DNA of 64,000 nucleotides, taken from an uncultured Collinsella sp. (lineage in GTDB: Bacteria; Actinomycetota; Coriobacteriia; Coriobacteriales; Coriobacteriaceae). Below, one piece after another: positions 1-8,335 of the stretch. The position numbers and the translations under genes are program-made. The notes under the pieces are model-generated. The model was not told the DNA's origin. It saw only the letters and a program-made list of their open reading frames with translations, and searched no databases. The DNA is taken from positions 1 through 64,000 of the forward strand of contig UQNC01000003.1 of assembly GCA_900542175.1 (NCBI GenBank), in the 5' to 3' direction. Every line of letters begins with the position of its first letter. Positions within the stretch are counted from its first letter, which is position 1.

Positions 1-206
1 CCTCCCTTTTCTCGAACCTTAATTTCAAAGTCCAAGAAATGGGATGCAGTTCAAGATTGCCGCGGCGTGCTTTTGCGCGCGCATGGGCAATCTGGGGCCC
101 GTCCCATTTTTTGCCACTTGTCGTCGCGGTGGTGGGCCGCATGTGCCTTGGGTGGGGGAGTTTGGGGGCGATGTGAACGGCATGTAAAGGGACGCAAAAA
201 TCGCCT

Positions 207-237
207 CAAGGTCAACTTGAAGGTTGAGGTTGAAAGG
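207..237. promoter_or_regulatory. Dyad block shared with the ftsZ promoter
   Basis: Contains AACTTGAAGGTT (214-225), which differs at one base from AACCTGAAGGTT in front of ftsZ (14739-14750). It is followed by AGGTTGAAAG, the reverse complement of the CTTTCAACCT that precedes the ftsZ palindrome. Shared dyads at the two ends of the cluster suggest one regulator. A MerR-family activator such as corynebacterial FtsR is the analogy, but the identity is inference. Confidence 0.45.
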
Positions 238-271
238 CGGGGTGCCACAGGTGGCATCCCGCCGTTGCTGT

Positions 272-291
272 AAACACAACATATTGTGTTT
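272..291. promoter_or_regulatory. Perfect dyad, possible operator
   Basis: AAACACAA, four bases, TTGTGTTT: a perfect 8-bp inverted repeat about 80 bp upstream of the proposed mraZ -35 hexamer. The size and symmetry suit a dimeric repressor or activator. No family is identified. Confidence 0.35.
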
Positions 292-373
292 TCGAACATA
301 TGATTGGGGGTGTTTTGCAATATATGGTGGGTGGAGTGGTGGGGCGGGGTAGGGGAAGGGGTGGGGAAAGGTG

Positions 374-402
374 TTGAAAAATGGGGCTGTTCCCCATATT
401 AT
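374..402 (+). promoter_or_regulatory. Proposed mraZ promoter
   Basis: TTGAAA (374-379), a 17-bp spacer and TATTAT (397-402) make a good sigma70-type promoter. It would start transcription near 409, giving a leader of about 60 bases before mraZ. The spacer contains the inverted repeat ATGGGG/CCCCAT. The G4 run at 341-366 abuts the -35 element. Confidence 0.6.
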
Positions 403-470
403 TAATGATGTCGACAGGCGGGGTGGTTCCCCGCGTACGTGCCATCTGAGTAACCGAGGGGAGGGCGCAC

Positions 471-905
471 ATGGGAATGACTGGTGCATACGAGCGCAAT
501 CTCGATGCAAAAGGTCGTCTGTCCCTGCCTGCACCCCTTCGCGAGGAGCTTGGAGAGCACGTTCGCGTGTTCAAAGCCCTGGATGTCGATGCTCTGTACG
601 TGTTCTCTGCCGAGGCCTTCGATAAGTGGGTCGAAGGACTCTTCGCGGGTCGTGAGGGCCACGAGGGTTTTAACCCGCGTGACATTAATGACCAGAAGCT
701 CATGAGGGCGATCAACAAGCGCACCACGTCGATGGACGTGGACAGCGCCGGTCGTATCGGTCTTTCCGAGTCTCTCCGCAAGCAGGCGAACCTCGACCGC
801 GAGGTCACGGTTGTGGGCAACTACGACCACCTTGAGGTTTGGGATCGCGCCGCGGCCGATGAGGACGATGACGATGAGGCCCTGCTGGACCTCTTCTTCT
901 CGTAA
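471..905 (+). CDS. mraZ: Transcriptional regulator MraZ
   Basis: 144 residues, the usual MraZ size. MraZ is a ring-forming DNA-binding protein that regulates the dcw cluster from its first position. Two AbrB-like half domains are visible, each with a D-A/S-x-G-R core: LDAKGRLSLP near residue 12 and VDSAGRIGL near residue 92. The C-terminus is very acidic (EDDDDEALL). The start ATG follows GGGGAGG; a second ATG lies two codons in. rsmH follows after 20 bases, so the two are surely cotranscribed. TGGG-type repeats upstream (133-167) resemble known MraZ boxes and would fit autoregulation. Confidence 0.95.
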   Translation: MGMTGAYERNLDAKGRLSLPAPLREELGEHVRVFKALDVDALYVFSAEAFDKWVEGLFAGREGHEGFNPRDINDQKLMRAINKRTTSMDVDSAGRIGLSESLRKQANLDREVTVVGNYDHLEVWDRAAADEDDDDEALLDLFFS

Positions 906-925
906 GGGCAAGGCACGGGTAACGG

Positions 926-1891
926 ATGGAGCGTGGGATCTTGACACAAGAATATCGGCATGAACCTGTCATGCTCGGCGAAGTGCTTGAGTCGCTGCGG
1001 CTAAAGAGCGGCTCCGTTGTCTGCGATTGCACCCTTGGCGGTGCCGGCCATTCGGTAAAGATGGCCGCGCAGGTGGGGGAGACGGGCCTTTTGCTCGGCG
1101 TCGATCAGGACGACATGGCCCTCGAGGCCGCTGGCGCCCGTCTGGACCGCGAGGTTCCCGGCGTTCCGCACCAGCTGCTGAAGGGCAACTTCGGCGACTT
1201 GGACGAGCTGCTTTGCTCGGCCGAGGTGCCCGGGGTCGATGGCTTCCTGTTCGATTTGGGCGTTTCGTCGCCGCAACTCGATATCCCTGGCAGGGGCTTT
1301 TCGTATAACGAGGACGCCCCATTGGACATGCGGATGGATCCGGGTAATAACACCTTAAACGCAGCTGAGGTCATCAACACCTATAACGAACACGACCTCG
1401 CCCGGATTCTACGCGTCTACGGCGAAGAGAAGTTCGCCTCGCAGATCGCGCGCGAGATCGTGCGCCGCCGCGAGCAAGAACCGATCGAAACCACCGGCCA
1501 ATTTGTCGAGATCATCAAGGCGGGTATCCCGGCTGCCGCTCGTCGGCATGGCGGACACCCGGCCAAGAAAAGTTTCCAGGCCATTCGCATCGAGGTCAAT
1601 CACGAGCTCGATGTGCTCGAACGAGGGCTTGATGCCGCCACCAGGTGGCTCAATCCGGGCGGACGTATCTGCGTCATCTCGTATCACTCGCTTGAGGACC
1701 GTATCGTAAAGAATCACTTTAAGGAGATGAGCCAGGGGTGCACGTGTCCGCCGGAGATTCCGGTGTGCGTGTGCGGCAACGTGCCGATACTCAAGGTCAT
1801 CACCCGCAAACCCTTGGTTGCCCAGCCTGATGAGGTTGAGCGCAACCCTCGGGCGAGATCAGCCAAAATCCGCGTGGCGCAGCGTCTGTAG
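926..1891 (+). CDS. rsmH: 16S rRNA (cytosine(1402)-N(4))-methyltransferase
   Basis: 321 residues as marked. RsmH (MraW) uses S-adenosylmethionine to N4-methylate C1402 of 16S rRNA. The N-terminal HEPVML stretch, the SAM-binding loop DCTLGGAGHS (about residues 34-43), FDLGVSSPQLD and the late SYHSLEDRIVK motif are family hallmarks. The start is uncertain: ATG at 926 has only a distant purine-rich site, whereas an in-frame TTG at 941 follows GGAG with good spacing and gives an N-terminus closer to the family. It is the second gene of the dcw cluster. Confidence 0.95.
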   Translation: MERGILTQEYRHEPVMLGEVLESLRLKSGSVVCDCTLGGAGHSVKMAAQVGETGLLLGVDQDDMALEAAGARLDREVPGVPHQLLKGNFGDLDELLCSAEVPGVDGFLFDLGVSSPQLDIPGRGFSYNEDAPLDMRMDPGNNTLNAAEVINTYNEHDLARILRVYGEEKFASQIAREIVRRREQEPIETTGQFVEIIKAGIPAAARRHGGHPAKKSFQAIRIEVNHELDVLERGLDAATRWLNPGGRICVISYHSLEDRIVKNHFKEMSQGCTCPPEIPVCVCGNVPILKVITRKPLVAQPDEVERNPRARSAKIRVAQRL

Positions 1892-1981
1892 GCACGACCG
1901 CGCGATATTGGACCTCCCGCTCGCACCATAAACGAAGCTTAAACACACTACCAACGTACTCGGGATGGGAGGCGGCATATC

Positions 1982-2452
1982 ATGGGCTACAACACTTCAA
2001 GCGCAGCACTCGCCTATGATATGAACGCCATGCCCGCCTATCGTGAGACGCCGCAGGCCCCCGTTGCTCCCCGTGAGCAGCGCACGCCGCGCTTTGATGT
2101 CTACACGGGCGCGGGCCGTCAGGCAAACCAGGCGGTAAGCCCGGTTTTCATGAGCGTTCTTAAAACGTTTTGCATCATTGCGGCCATCTTCATGACGATC
2201 GGCGTCGCCCGCGTGGCGCTCGCCGGCGTTACGGCCCAGGTGCTCAACAGCAACGCCGAGCTTACCAACACGCTCGAAAAGGCGACCGATGAGAGCTCCG
2301 ACCTGGAGGTCATGCATTCGGTCTATGGCGCCGACACGCGCATTCGCGACCTTGCGGGCGCTTACGGCATGGTGGAGCCCAGCGAGAGCGTTACACTTGA
2401 CTTTTCGCAGGATGCAGCCGCGGGCGCCAACGCGACCGCGACCGCTCAGTAG
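1982..2452 (+). CDS. FtsL-like single-pass division protein
   Basis: 156 residues. The order is a cytoplasmic Ala/Pro/Arg-rich tail, one transmembrane helix (about residues 60-82, IIAAIFMTIGVARVALAG), and a short extracytoplasmic segment with heptad-like Leu/Glu spacing (VLNSNAELTNTLEKATDES), then a low-complexity end. Size, topology and position between rsmH and ftsI match FtsL, which recruits the FtsI/FtsW synthase in a coiled-coil complex with DivIC/FtsB. Sequence similarity to FtsL is always weak, so the call rests on context. GGGAGG precedes the ATG. Translation of ftsI starts 17 bases later. Confidence 0.7.
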   Translation: MGYNTSSAALAYDMNAMPAYRETPQAPVAPREQRTPRFDVYTGAGRQANQAVSPVFMSVLKTFCIIAAIFMTIGVARVALAGVTAQVLNSNAELTNTLEKATDESSDLEVMHSVYGADTRIRDLAGAYGMVEPSESVTLDFSQDAAAGANATATAQ

Positions 2453-2469
2453 CAAGACGGTAGCTGAGT

Positions 2470-4335
2470 ATGACAAATGACTATCGCCGCGGTTCCGATG
2501 GGGGCCGCGGTTCTGGACGTCCCTCGTCGCGGGGACGTTCTGGTTATCAAGGAACGGGTCGGCAATCTTACAACGCCGGGCAGTCCCGTGGCAACGACCC
2601 GGCGTCGCGACTTCGCGGCTCGGGCGGCCCTCAAGTGCATAACACCAGGTCGCGCAAGAGTTCGTCGACCGAATGGCTCACAGGCACGCCTCTGCCTCGC
2701 CGCAAAGCCGTCATGGGCTTCATTGGGCTTGGCTTGGGCTTGGGCGTCTTTCGCCTTGCCGACTATCAAATTGTTGAAGCCGATAAACTGCGCGAGCGTG
2801 CCGATGCGCGCCGCCTGCTTGCGCAGACCCTCTATGCCAAACGCGGTACCATCTACGACCGCAACGGTAACGTGCTGGCGTCGTCGGTCGAATGTCGCAA
2901 CATCGCCGTGAACCCGCAGCTTGTCGAGGATGTTGACAAGACGGTGTCGGCGCTGGTCAAGGCAACTGGAATCGATAAAAAGACCTGCCGCAAGCTCGTT
3001 GAGTCCGATGGAACCTGGGTGTATATCAAGCGCCAGGTGGACGAAGACGATGCTGCGGCGCTGGAGAAGAAGAACCTGCCCGGCGTGCTTTTTGAGCAGG
3101 CTATGAAGCGCGTATATCCATACGGCAATCTGGCATCGCAGGTGCTGGGTGTAGTGAATGTAGACAACGACGGCTTGACGGGTTTCGAAAAGCAATACAA
3201 CAAGCTTCTGACCGGTACGAACGGTTCTCTCGTACGCGAACGCGCGAGGGACGGCAGCTATATCGCGGGCGGTGCCTATAAAAAGGTGGCTGCGGTCGAC
3301 GGCGTTGATATCGTGACGACGCTCGACGTCAATATCCAGCGTGCGGCCGAGGATGCCCTGGCAGAGGCTGTCGAGAAGACTAAGGCCAAGAACGGCTCGG
3401 CTTTGGTCACCGACCCCACGACCGGTGAAATTCTCGCTGCTTGCTCGTACCCGACTTACGACCAGACCGATCTGGAAAACGCCAAGACCGAGGATATGAA
3501 CCTGCGCCTGGTCACCGACGCCTACGAGCCCGGCTCGGTCTTTAAGACGCTCGTGGCGGGCGCCGGCTTCGACTTGGGTGTCGTGCGGTCGAGTACGTCG
3601 TTTGAGGTGCCGGCGAGCATCAAAGTGGGCGACGATACCGTCACCGATGCCGACAAGCGCGACTATGCCATGACCATGGATGTGCGCGAGATGATGCGCC
3701 GTTCGTCCAACGTAGGCTTTGTCCTGGTGGGGCGCAAGATCGGTGCCGACGACTTTGCCGCCTATGTGGACAAGTGGGGCATCGGTCACAGCTCTGGTGT
3801 CGATTTTCCGGGCGAGAGCCTGGGCATCGTCAAGGAGCGTGACCAGTATGACGGCGCCACGCTGGGCTCGATGAGCTTTGGACAGGCGCTGTCTGTCTCG
3901 CCGATTGAGATCGCACGTGCCGTGGGCGGCATCGCCAACGGCGGCGTGATGATGACCCCGCACTTCTATAAGTCCAGCAAAGGTGACGAGAAGGACTGGG
4001 GCGAAGGCGAGCGCGCGATTTCGGAGGATGCCGCATCCCAGGTGACATCGTGCATGCAGACGGTCGTGTCGGAGGGAACGGGCGTTGGCGGCGCGGTTGA
4101 CGGCTATGACGTGGCGGGTAAGACCGGTACGGCCGAACGTGCCGACGAGAACGGCGGCTACCTCAAGGAGAACTACATGTCGTCCTTTATGGGCTTTGCA
4201 CCGGCACAATCGCCCAAGGTGCTGTGCTATATCACGCTCGACGGAACGCCGAGCGGCTCAGATGCCGCTGCGGTTCCGTTCCAGTTCATTATGGCCAACG
4301 CGCTCGACGTGCTGGGTATCCCGCACACGAAGTAG
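2470..4335 (+). CDS. ftsI: Division transpeptidase, class B penicillin-binding protein
   Basis: 621 residues. It cross-links septal peptidoglycan with FtsW. The order is an unusually Gly/Arg/Ser-rich cytoplasmic tail (1-75), a transmembrane helix (about 80-97), a PBP dimerisation domain and a transpeptidase domain. The active-site motifs are SVFK (Ser356), SSN (412-414) and KTG (551-553). No PASTA domains follow, so it is the FtsI/PBP3 type and not the PASTA-bearing type. The ribosome binding site before ATG 2470 is weak, which suggests coupling to the upstream gene. It is followed by a 127-base gap where many clusters carry murE. Confidence 0.93.
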   Translation: MTNDYRRGSDGGRGSGRPSSRGRSGYQGTGRQSYNAGQSRGNDPASRLRGSGGPQVHNTRSRKSSSTEWLTGTPLPRRKAVMGFIGLGLGLGVFRLADYQIVEADKLRERADARRLLAQTLYAKRGTIYDRNGNVLASSVECRNIAVNPQLVEDVDKTVSALVKATGIDKKTCRKLVESDGTWVYIKRQVDEDDAAALEKKNLPGVLFEQAMKRVYPYGNLASQVLGVVNVDNDGLTGFEKQYNKLLTGTNGSLVRERARDGSYIAGGAYKKVAAVDGVDIVTTLDVNIQRAAEDALAEAVEKTKAKNGSALVTDPTTGEILAACSYPTYDQTDLENAKTEDMNLRLVTDAYEPGSVFKTLVAGAGFDLGVVRSSTSFEVPASIKVGDDTVTDADKRDYAMTMDVREMMRRSSNVGFVLVGRKIGADDFAAYVDKWGIGHSSGVDFPGESLGIVKERDQYDGATLGSMSFGQALSVSPIEIARAVGGIANGGVMMTPHFYKSSKGDEKDWGEGERAISEDAASQVTSCMQTVVSEGTGVGGAVDGYDVAGKTGTAERADENGGYLKENYMSSFMGFAPAQSPKVLCYITLDGTPSGSDAAAVPFQFIMANALDVLGIPHTK

Positions 4336-4462
4336 GGGGTTACAATCTTTGGGGCGTGGTTTGTTGTCCCATATGAGGGGTGTTCACATGCCCTGCACCA
4401 CGCATACGCGGCGCTGGGATACAATACGCCGATAGCATTATTAGGTTTACAGGGGAGCTGCA

Positions 4463-5887
4463 ATGATAGAGATCGCCGTCAACAACCTCGCGGCCGCAAC
4501 AGGGGCCCGAACCGTGACGGGAGAAGCCGATCGGGTATGCCGCGGGTGCGTTATCGACTCGCGCCAGGTCGAGGAAGGGACGATTTTCGTCGCCTTTCCC
4601 GGTGAAAACGTCGACGGCAATGATTTTGCTTCCCGTGCCGTCCAGTCGGGTGCCGGCGCCGTCGTGATGACGCGTGAGCCCGAGGCCGAGCTGGTCTCGC
4701 TGGCGCAGGACAAGGGCTGTGCCATCTTGCTGACCGATGATCCCGAGGAGTTTCTGCTGCGTTTGGCGCATGCGTATCGCCTGGAGCTTGGCTGCCTGGT
4801 CGTTGGCATTACCGGTTCCATTGGCAAGACGACGACCAAGGACGTGCTCGCCGCTGTGCTCGCCAAGCGCTATCGTGTCTGGGCCACCAAGGGCAATTTC
4901 AATAACCTGATCGGCATGCCGCTCACGGTGCTTTCTGCTCCGGCCGATACCGAGGTCCTGGTGCTCGAGATGGGCATGAACCATTTCCACGAGATTGAGC
5001 GCCTGTCTCAGTCTGCCAATCCCAACCTTGCCATCGTGAGCAAGATCGGCACCTCTCATATCGGCATTTTGGGCAGCCGCGAGAACATCGCCCGCGCTAA
5101 GGCCGAGATCGTTCAGGGCATGTGCGCCGCTGGCGACTATTTGCCGCTGCTGGTTTTGGGCGGTGAGGACGACTTTACGCCGTTCATTCGCGACACGTTC
5201 GCCCAACCTGCTGGTATCGACGTGATGCTGGCCGGCGTCTCGGACGATGATGAGGTCCGTGCCCGCGACGTTCGCGTTGATGACGAAGGCCGTCCGGTCT
5301 TTACGCTCGATTTTGGCCAGGGTGAGACGATCGATACCATGCTTGCCATCCCCGGCGTGCAGTCCGTTCCTAATGCCGTTAAGGCCGCCGCGGTTGCCTA
5401 TCGCCTGGGCGTGACGCCCGAGCAGATCGATGCTGCCTTTAGGGGTCTCACGATCACCGGACACCGCCAGGAGATCAAGCGCGCCAAGAGCGGTGCACGC
5501 GTCATCGATGACTCCTATAACGCCAGTGCCGAATCCATGGCTGCTGGCCTCGATCTGCTGTGCTCGCTTTCGTGCACGGGGTCTCGCATGGCGATCCTGG
5601 GCGAGATGGGCGAGATGGGCGATGAGGCTCCTCGCATGCATGAGCTCGTGGGCGCCTATGCCGCCGCCAAGAAGCTCGACATGCTGGCGTGCGTGGGTGG
5701 TGAGCTGGCCCAGCTTATGGCCGATGCCGCACGCATGATGGGCATGGACGAGGACCGCATCCAGGTGTTCTCCGATTATCAGCAGGTGCTCGACCGCATG
5801 GGCGGCGCGCTTGAAAAACATGATGTTGTACTGGTCAAGGGTTCCCGCTTTGTTGAGCTCGACCGCTTTGTGGAAGGTGTGTGCTAG
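4463..5887 (+). CDS. murF: UDP-MurNAc-tripeptide--D-alanyl-D-alanine ligase
   Basis: 474 residues, the normal Mur-ligase size. It adds D-Ala-D-Ala to UDP-MurNAc-tripeptide in the cytoplasm using ATP. The P-loop GSIGKTTT lies at residues 118-125, the central domain contains EMGMNHFHEIERLS, typical of MurF, and DDSYNASAESM marks the C-terminal domain. The ATG follows GGGGAG with good spacing. mraY starts 3 bases after its stop, so the two are coupled. MurE is absent upstream. Confidence 0.95.
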   Translation: MIEIAVNNLAAATGARTVTGEADRVCRGCVIDSRQVEEGTIFVAFPGENVDGNDFASRAVQSGAGAVVMTREPEAELVSLAQDKGCAILLTDDPEEFLLRLAHAYRLELGCLVVGITGSIGKTTTKDVLAAVLAKRYRVWATKGNFNNLIGMPLTVLSAPADTEVLVLEMGMNHFHEIERLSQSANPNLAIVSKIGTSHIGILGSRENIARAKAEIVQGMCAAGDYLPLLVLGGEDDFTPFIRDTFAQPAGIDVMLAGVSDDDEVRARDVRVDDEGRPVFTLDFGQGETIDTMLAIPGVQSVPNAVKAAAVAYRLGVTPEQIDAAFRGLTITGHRQEIKRAKSGARVIDDSYNASAESMAAGLDLLCSLSCTGSRMAILGEMGEMGDEAPRMHELVGAYAAAKKLDMLACVGGELAQLMADAARMMGMDEDRIQVFSDYQQVLDRMGGALEKHDVVLVKGSRFVELDRFVEGVC

Positions 5888-5890
5888 CCC

Positions 5891-6910
5891 ATGTTCGGCA
5901 ATCCCTCGTATCCAACGTATCAGGCTTTTTTGGGGCTTGGCATCGCCGCAGCCATTGCGCTGCTGCTCATGCCGTGGTGGATCAAGCTGCTCAAGGTCGA
6001 GGGTATCGGCCAGCAGGTTCGTGCCGACGGCCCCAAGCGTCATTTGGTTAAGCAGGGAACGCCCACCATGGGTGGCGTTGTCATCCTCGTCGCGATCTCG
6101 CTGACCTGCCTGCTGATGGGCAAGCTCACCACCGAGCTCGTACTCGTACTGCTCGCCACGCTGGCGACCGGCGTGCTGGGCCTGATCGACGACCTGACCT
6201 CCGTTACGCATGGGCGCTCGCTCGGTCTGACGCCTCATGCCAAGATGATCGGCCTAACCATTATCTGTGTCACCTTTACGGTACTTGCCGTCAACTGGTG
6301 CGGCGTCGCCCCCGAGATTCGTTTTCCCGGTGGGTTGACGATCGACCTTGGCGTGCTTTCGACCACCATCTGCGGCTATTCGTTCCCGTGGCTCTATATT
6401 GTCTTTTGCTGGCTGATGATTGCCGGTCTTTCTAATGCCGTGAACCTGACCGATGGCCTTGACGGTCTTGCTGGCGGCACCTCCATGATCGCCATGCTCG
6501 CCATGGCTGCCATGGCGTTTTTGCACGGAGACGTGAACCTGTCCATCTTCTGTACCGCGTGTGCCGGTGCCTGCTTGGGCTTTCTGTGGTTCAACTGCTA
6601 TCCGGCGAGCATCTTTATGGGCGATACCGGCTCGCTTGCTCTGGGCGCCGCGTTTGCCTGCACGTCCATCATGACCAACACCGAGGTCGTCTCCCTCATC
6701 ATCGGCGGCCTGTTTATCGTTGAGACCCTGTCGGTCATGATTCAGGTTGTCTACTTCCATTTTACGCACAAGCGCGTCTTCCTTATGGCGCCCATCCATC
6801 ATCATTTCGAAAAGAAGGGCTGGGCCGAGACCAAGGTCGTCATCCGTTTTTGGATTATCGCTGCGGCCTTTGGTGCCGTTGGCCTTGCTCTGTTCTTCCA
6901 GTTGGGATAG
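5891..6910 (+). CDS. mraY: Phospho-N-acetylmuramoyl-pentapeptide-transferase
   Basis: 339 residues, all hydrophobic helices with short loops. MraY moves phospho-MurNAc-pentapeptide from UDP to undecaprenyl phosphate, forming lipid I at the membrane. Family motifs are visible: KQGTPTMGG near residue 55, GLIDDLTS near 97, NLTDGLDGLAGG near 180 and APIHHHFE near 300, whose His cluster is a MraY signature. It begins 3 bases after murF and ends 9 bases before murD. Confidence 0.97.
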   Translation: MFGNPSYPTYQAFLGLGIAAAIALLLMPWWIKLLKVEGIGQQVRADGPKRHLVKQGTPTMGGVVILVAISLTCLLMGKLTTELVLVLLATLATGVLGLIDDLTSVTHGRSLGLTPHAKMIGLTIICVTFTVLAVNWCGVAPEIRFPGGLTIDLGVLSTTICGYSFPWLYIVFCWLMIAGLSNAVNLTDGLDGLAGGTSMIAMLAMAAMAFLHGDVNLSIFCTACAGACLGFLWFNCYPASIFMGDTGSLALGAAFACTSIMTNTEVVSLIIGGLFIVETLSVMIQVVYFHFTHKRVFLMAPIHHHFEKKGWAETKVVIRFWIIAAAFGAVGLALFFQLG

Positions 6911-6919
6911 TGGTCTTTC

Positions 6920-8326
6920 ATGCCTCTTGCTGATGTCTTTAGCCTGCTCGTTTTGGGTCAGGGCAAATCCGGTCTCGATGTCGCCCGCTGGGCGCTGGCA
7001 CATCCCGAGCGCGTAAGCGCCGTTACCGTGTATGGCGGCGGCACCTCTGAGCCCAATGACGCCACGCGTGCGCTCGAGGCTGCTGGTGCGTCGTTTGTCT
7101 ATGGGACCGAACAGGTCGAGGGCGCCTATGACGTATGCGTGACGTGCCCGGGCATCTCGGAGTTCTCGGGCTTCTTTAAGGCCGGGCGCGAACATGCCGC
7201 TCAGATTATGGGTGAGCCAGAGTTTGCCTATCGCCTGTCGCCCGATAACTGGATTGCCATCACGGGCACCAACGGTAAGACGACCACCACGTCGCTGACT
7301 GATTATCTGCTCAAGGCTGCCGGCGAGGCCAGCGTAGCTGTCGGCAACATCGGCGAGCCGCCGGTCAACGAGATTGACGGCCGAGCCCACAACGAGTGGT
7401 TTGTGGCTGAGCTCTCGAGCTATCAGATTGCTACGACCACCGAGCTCCACCCTCGCGTGGCAGTGCTGCTCAACATCACTCCCGACCACTTGGGCTGGCA
7501 TAAGAGCCATAAGAACTATGCGCTTGCCAAGATCAAGCTGTTTGACAATATGGTCGATGACGATCTGGTGGTTGTCGACGTCGAAGACGCCGGCATTCAC
7601 GAGTTCGATGAGTACATCTATACGCCGGGTCGCCGCATCTGCAAGGTCGCTTTTGACGAGCCCGAGGGTGCAGACGCCGCCTTTGTGCGCGACGGCAAAA
7701 TGGTCGTGCGCTTGAAGGGCGTCGAGACCCAGCTTGTCGCCACGTCCGAGCTCAAGATCTCGGGCCATCACAATGTCATCAATGCCTTATGTGCCGCCAC
7801 GGCTGCTCTGGCCGTCGGTGCCGATGTCGATGGTGTCCGCCGCGGTCTGGCCTCGTTCCAGCCGCTCGAGCATCGCGTGGAGCCGTGCGGCGAGATTGAC
7901 GGTGTGCGCTACGTCAACGATTCCAAGGCGACCAACACCGACGCGGTCGAGAAGGCACTGACGGCATTTCCCGATGACGACGTGATCTTGCTGCTCGGCG
8001 GCCACGATAAGGGCACGCCGCTCACGGACTTCGCGCGCGTTGTTATGGATAACGTGCGCTCGGTCGTCTGCTTTGGCGATGCGCGCGAGCGCTTCACCGC
8101 CGCTATGGACGAGGCCGATGTCGATGGCGATGTGGATATCGCCCAGGCGGATGACCTACGCGATGCCGTGGACGTTGCCCGTTCGCTGTCGAGCCGTGGC
8201 GACGTGATCTTACTTTCTCCTGCCTGCTCTTCGTTCGATGAGTTCTCGGGCTATGAGGAGCGCGGCCGCGTGTTTAAGGACTATGTGGCCCAGCTTGCCG
8301 CTGCAGCGAAATCGCAAATGGAATAG
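6920..8326 (+). CDS. murD: UDP-N-acetylmuramoylalanine--D-glutamate ligase
   Basis: 468 residues. It adds D-Glu to UDP-MurNAc-L-Ala. It has an N-terminal Rossmann-like domain (VLGQGKSGLDVARW), the ATP-binding GTNGKTTTTSL near residue 118, the NITPDHLGWH central-domain motif and NDSKATNTDAV in the C-terminal domain. The site before ATG 6920 is weak, so coupling to mraY is likely. The next gene, ftsW, begins within 10 bases. Confidence 0.95.
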   Translation: MPLADVFSLLVLGQGKSGLDVARWALAHPERVSAVTVYGGGTSEPNDATRALEAAGASFVYGTEQVEGAYDVCVTCPGISEFSGFFKAGREHAAQIMGEPEFAYRLSPDNWIAITGTNGKTTTTSLTDYLLKAAGEASVAVGNIGEPPVNEIDGRAHNEWFVAELSSYQIATTTELHPRVAVLLNITPDHLGWHKSHKNYALAKIKLFDNMVDDDLVVVDVEDAGIHEFDEYIYTPGRRICKVAFDEPEGADAAFVRDGKMVVRLKGVETQLVATSELKISGHHNVINALCAATAALAVGADVDGVRRGLASFQPLEHRVEPCGEIDGVRYVNDSKATNTDAVEKALTAFPDDDVILLLGGHDKGTPLTDFARVVMDNVRSVVCFGDARERFTAAMDEADVDGDVDIAQADDLRDAVDVARSLSSRGDVILLSPACSSFDEFSGYEERGRVFKDYVAQLAAAAKSQME

Positions 8327-8335
8327 GGGTTGCCG

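Larger units (their letters stand above)
1..470. other. Intergenic region upstream of the division cluster
   Basis: No gene is supported here: the open frames have no usable ribosome binding site and run against the codon pattern of the window. The stretch instead holds regulatory-looking structure. In order: TGGG motifs in a 10-bp register (133-167), a dyad-rich block sharing a palindrome with the ftsZ promoter (207-237), a perfect 8+8 dyad (272-291), a run of five G4 tracts (341-366), and a promoter (374-402) that fits mraZ. The end of the preceding gene lies outside the window. Confidence 0.7.
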
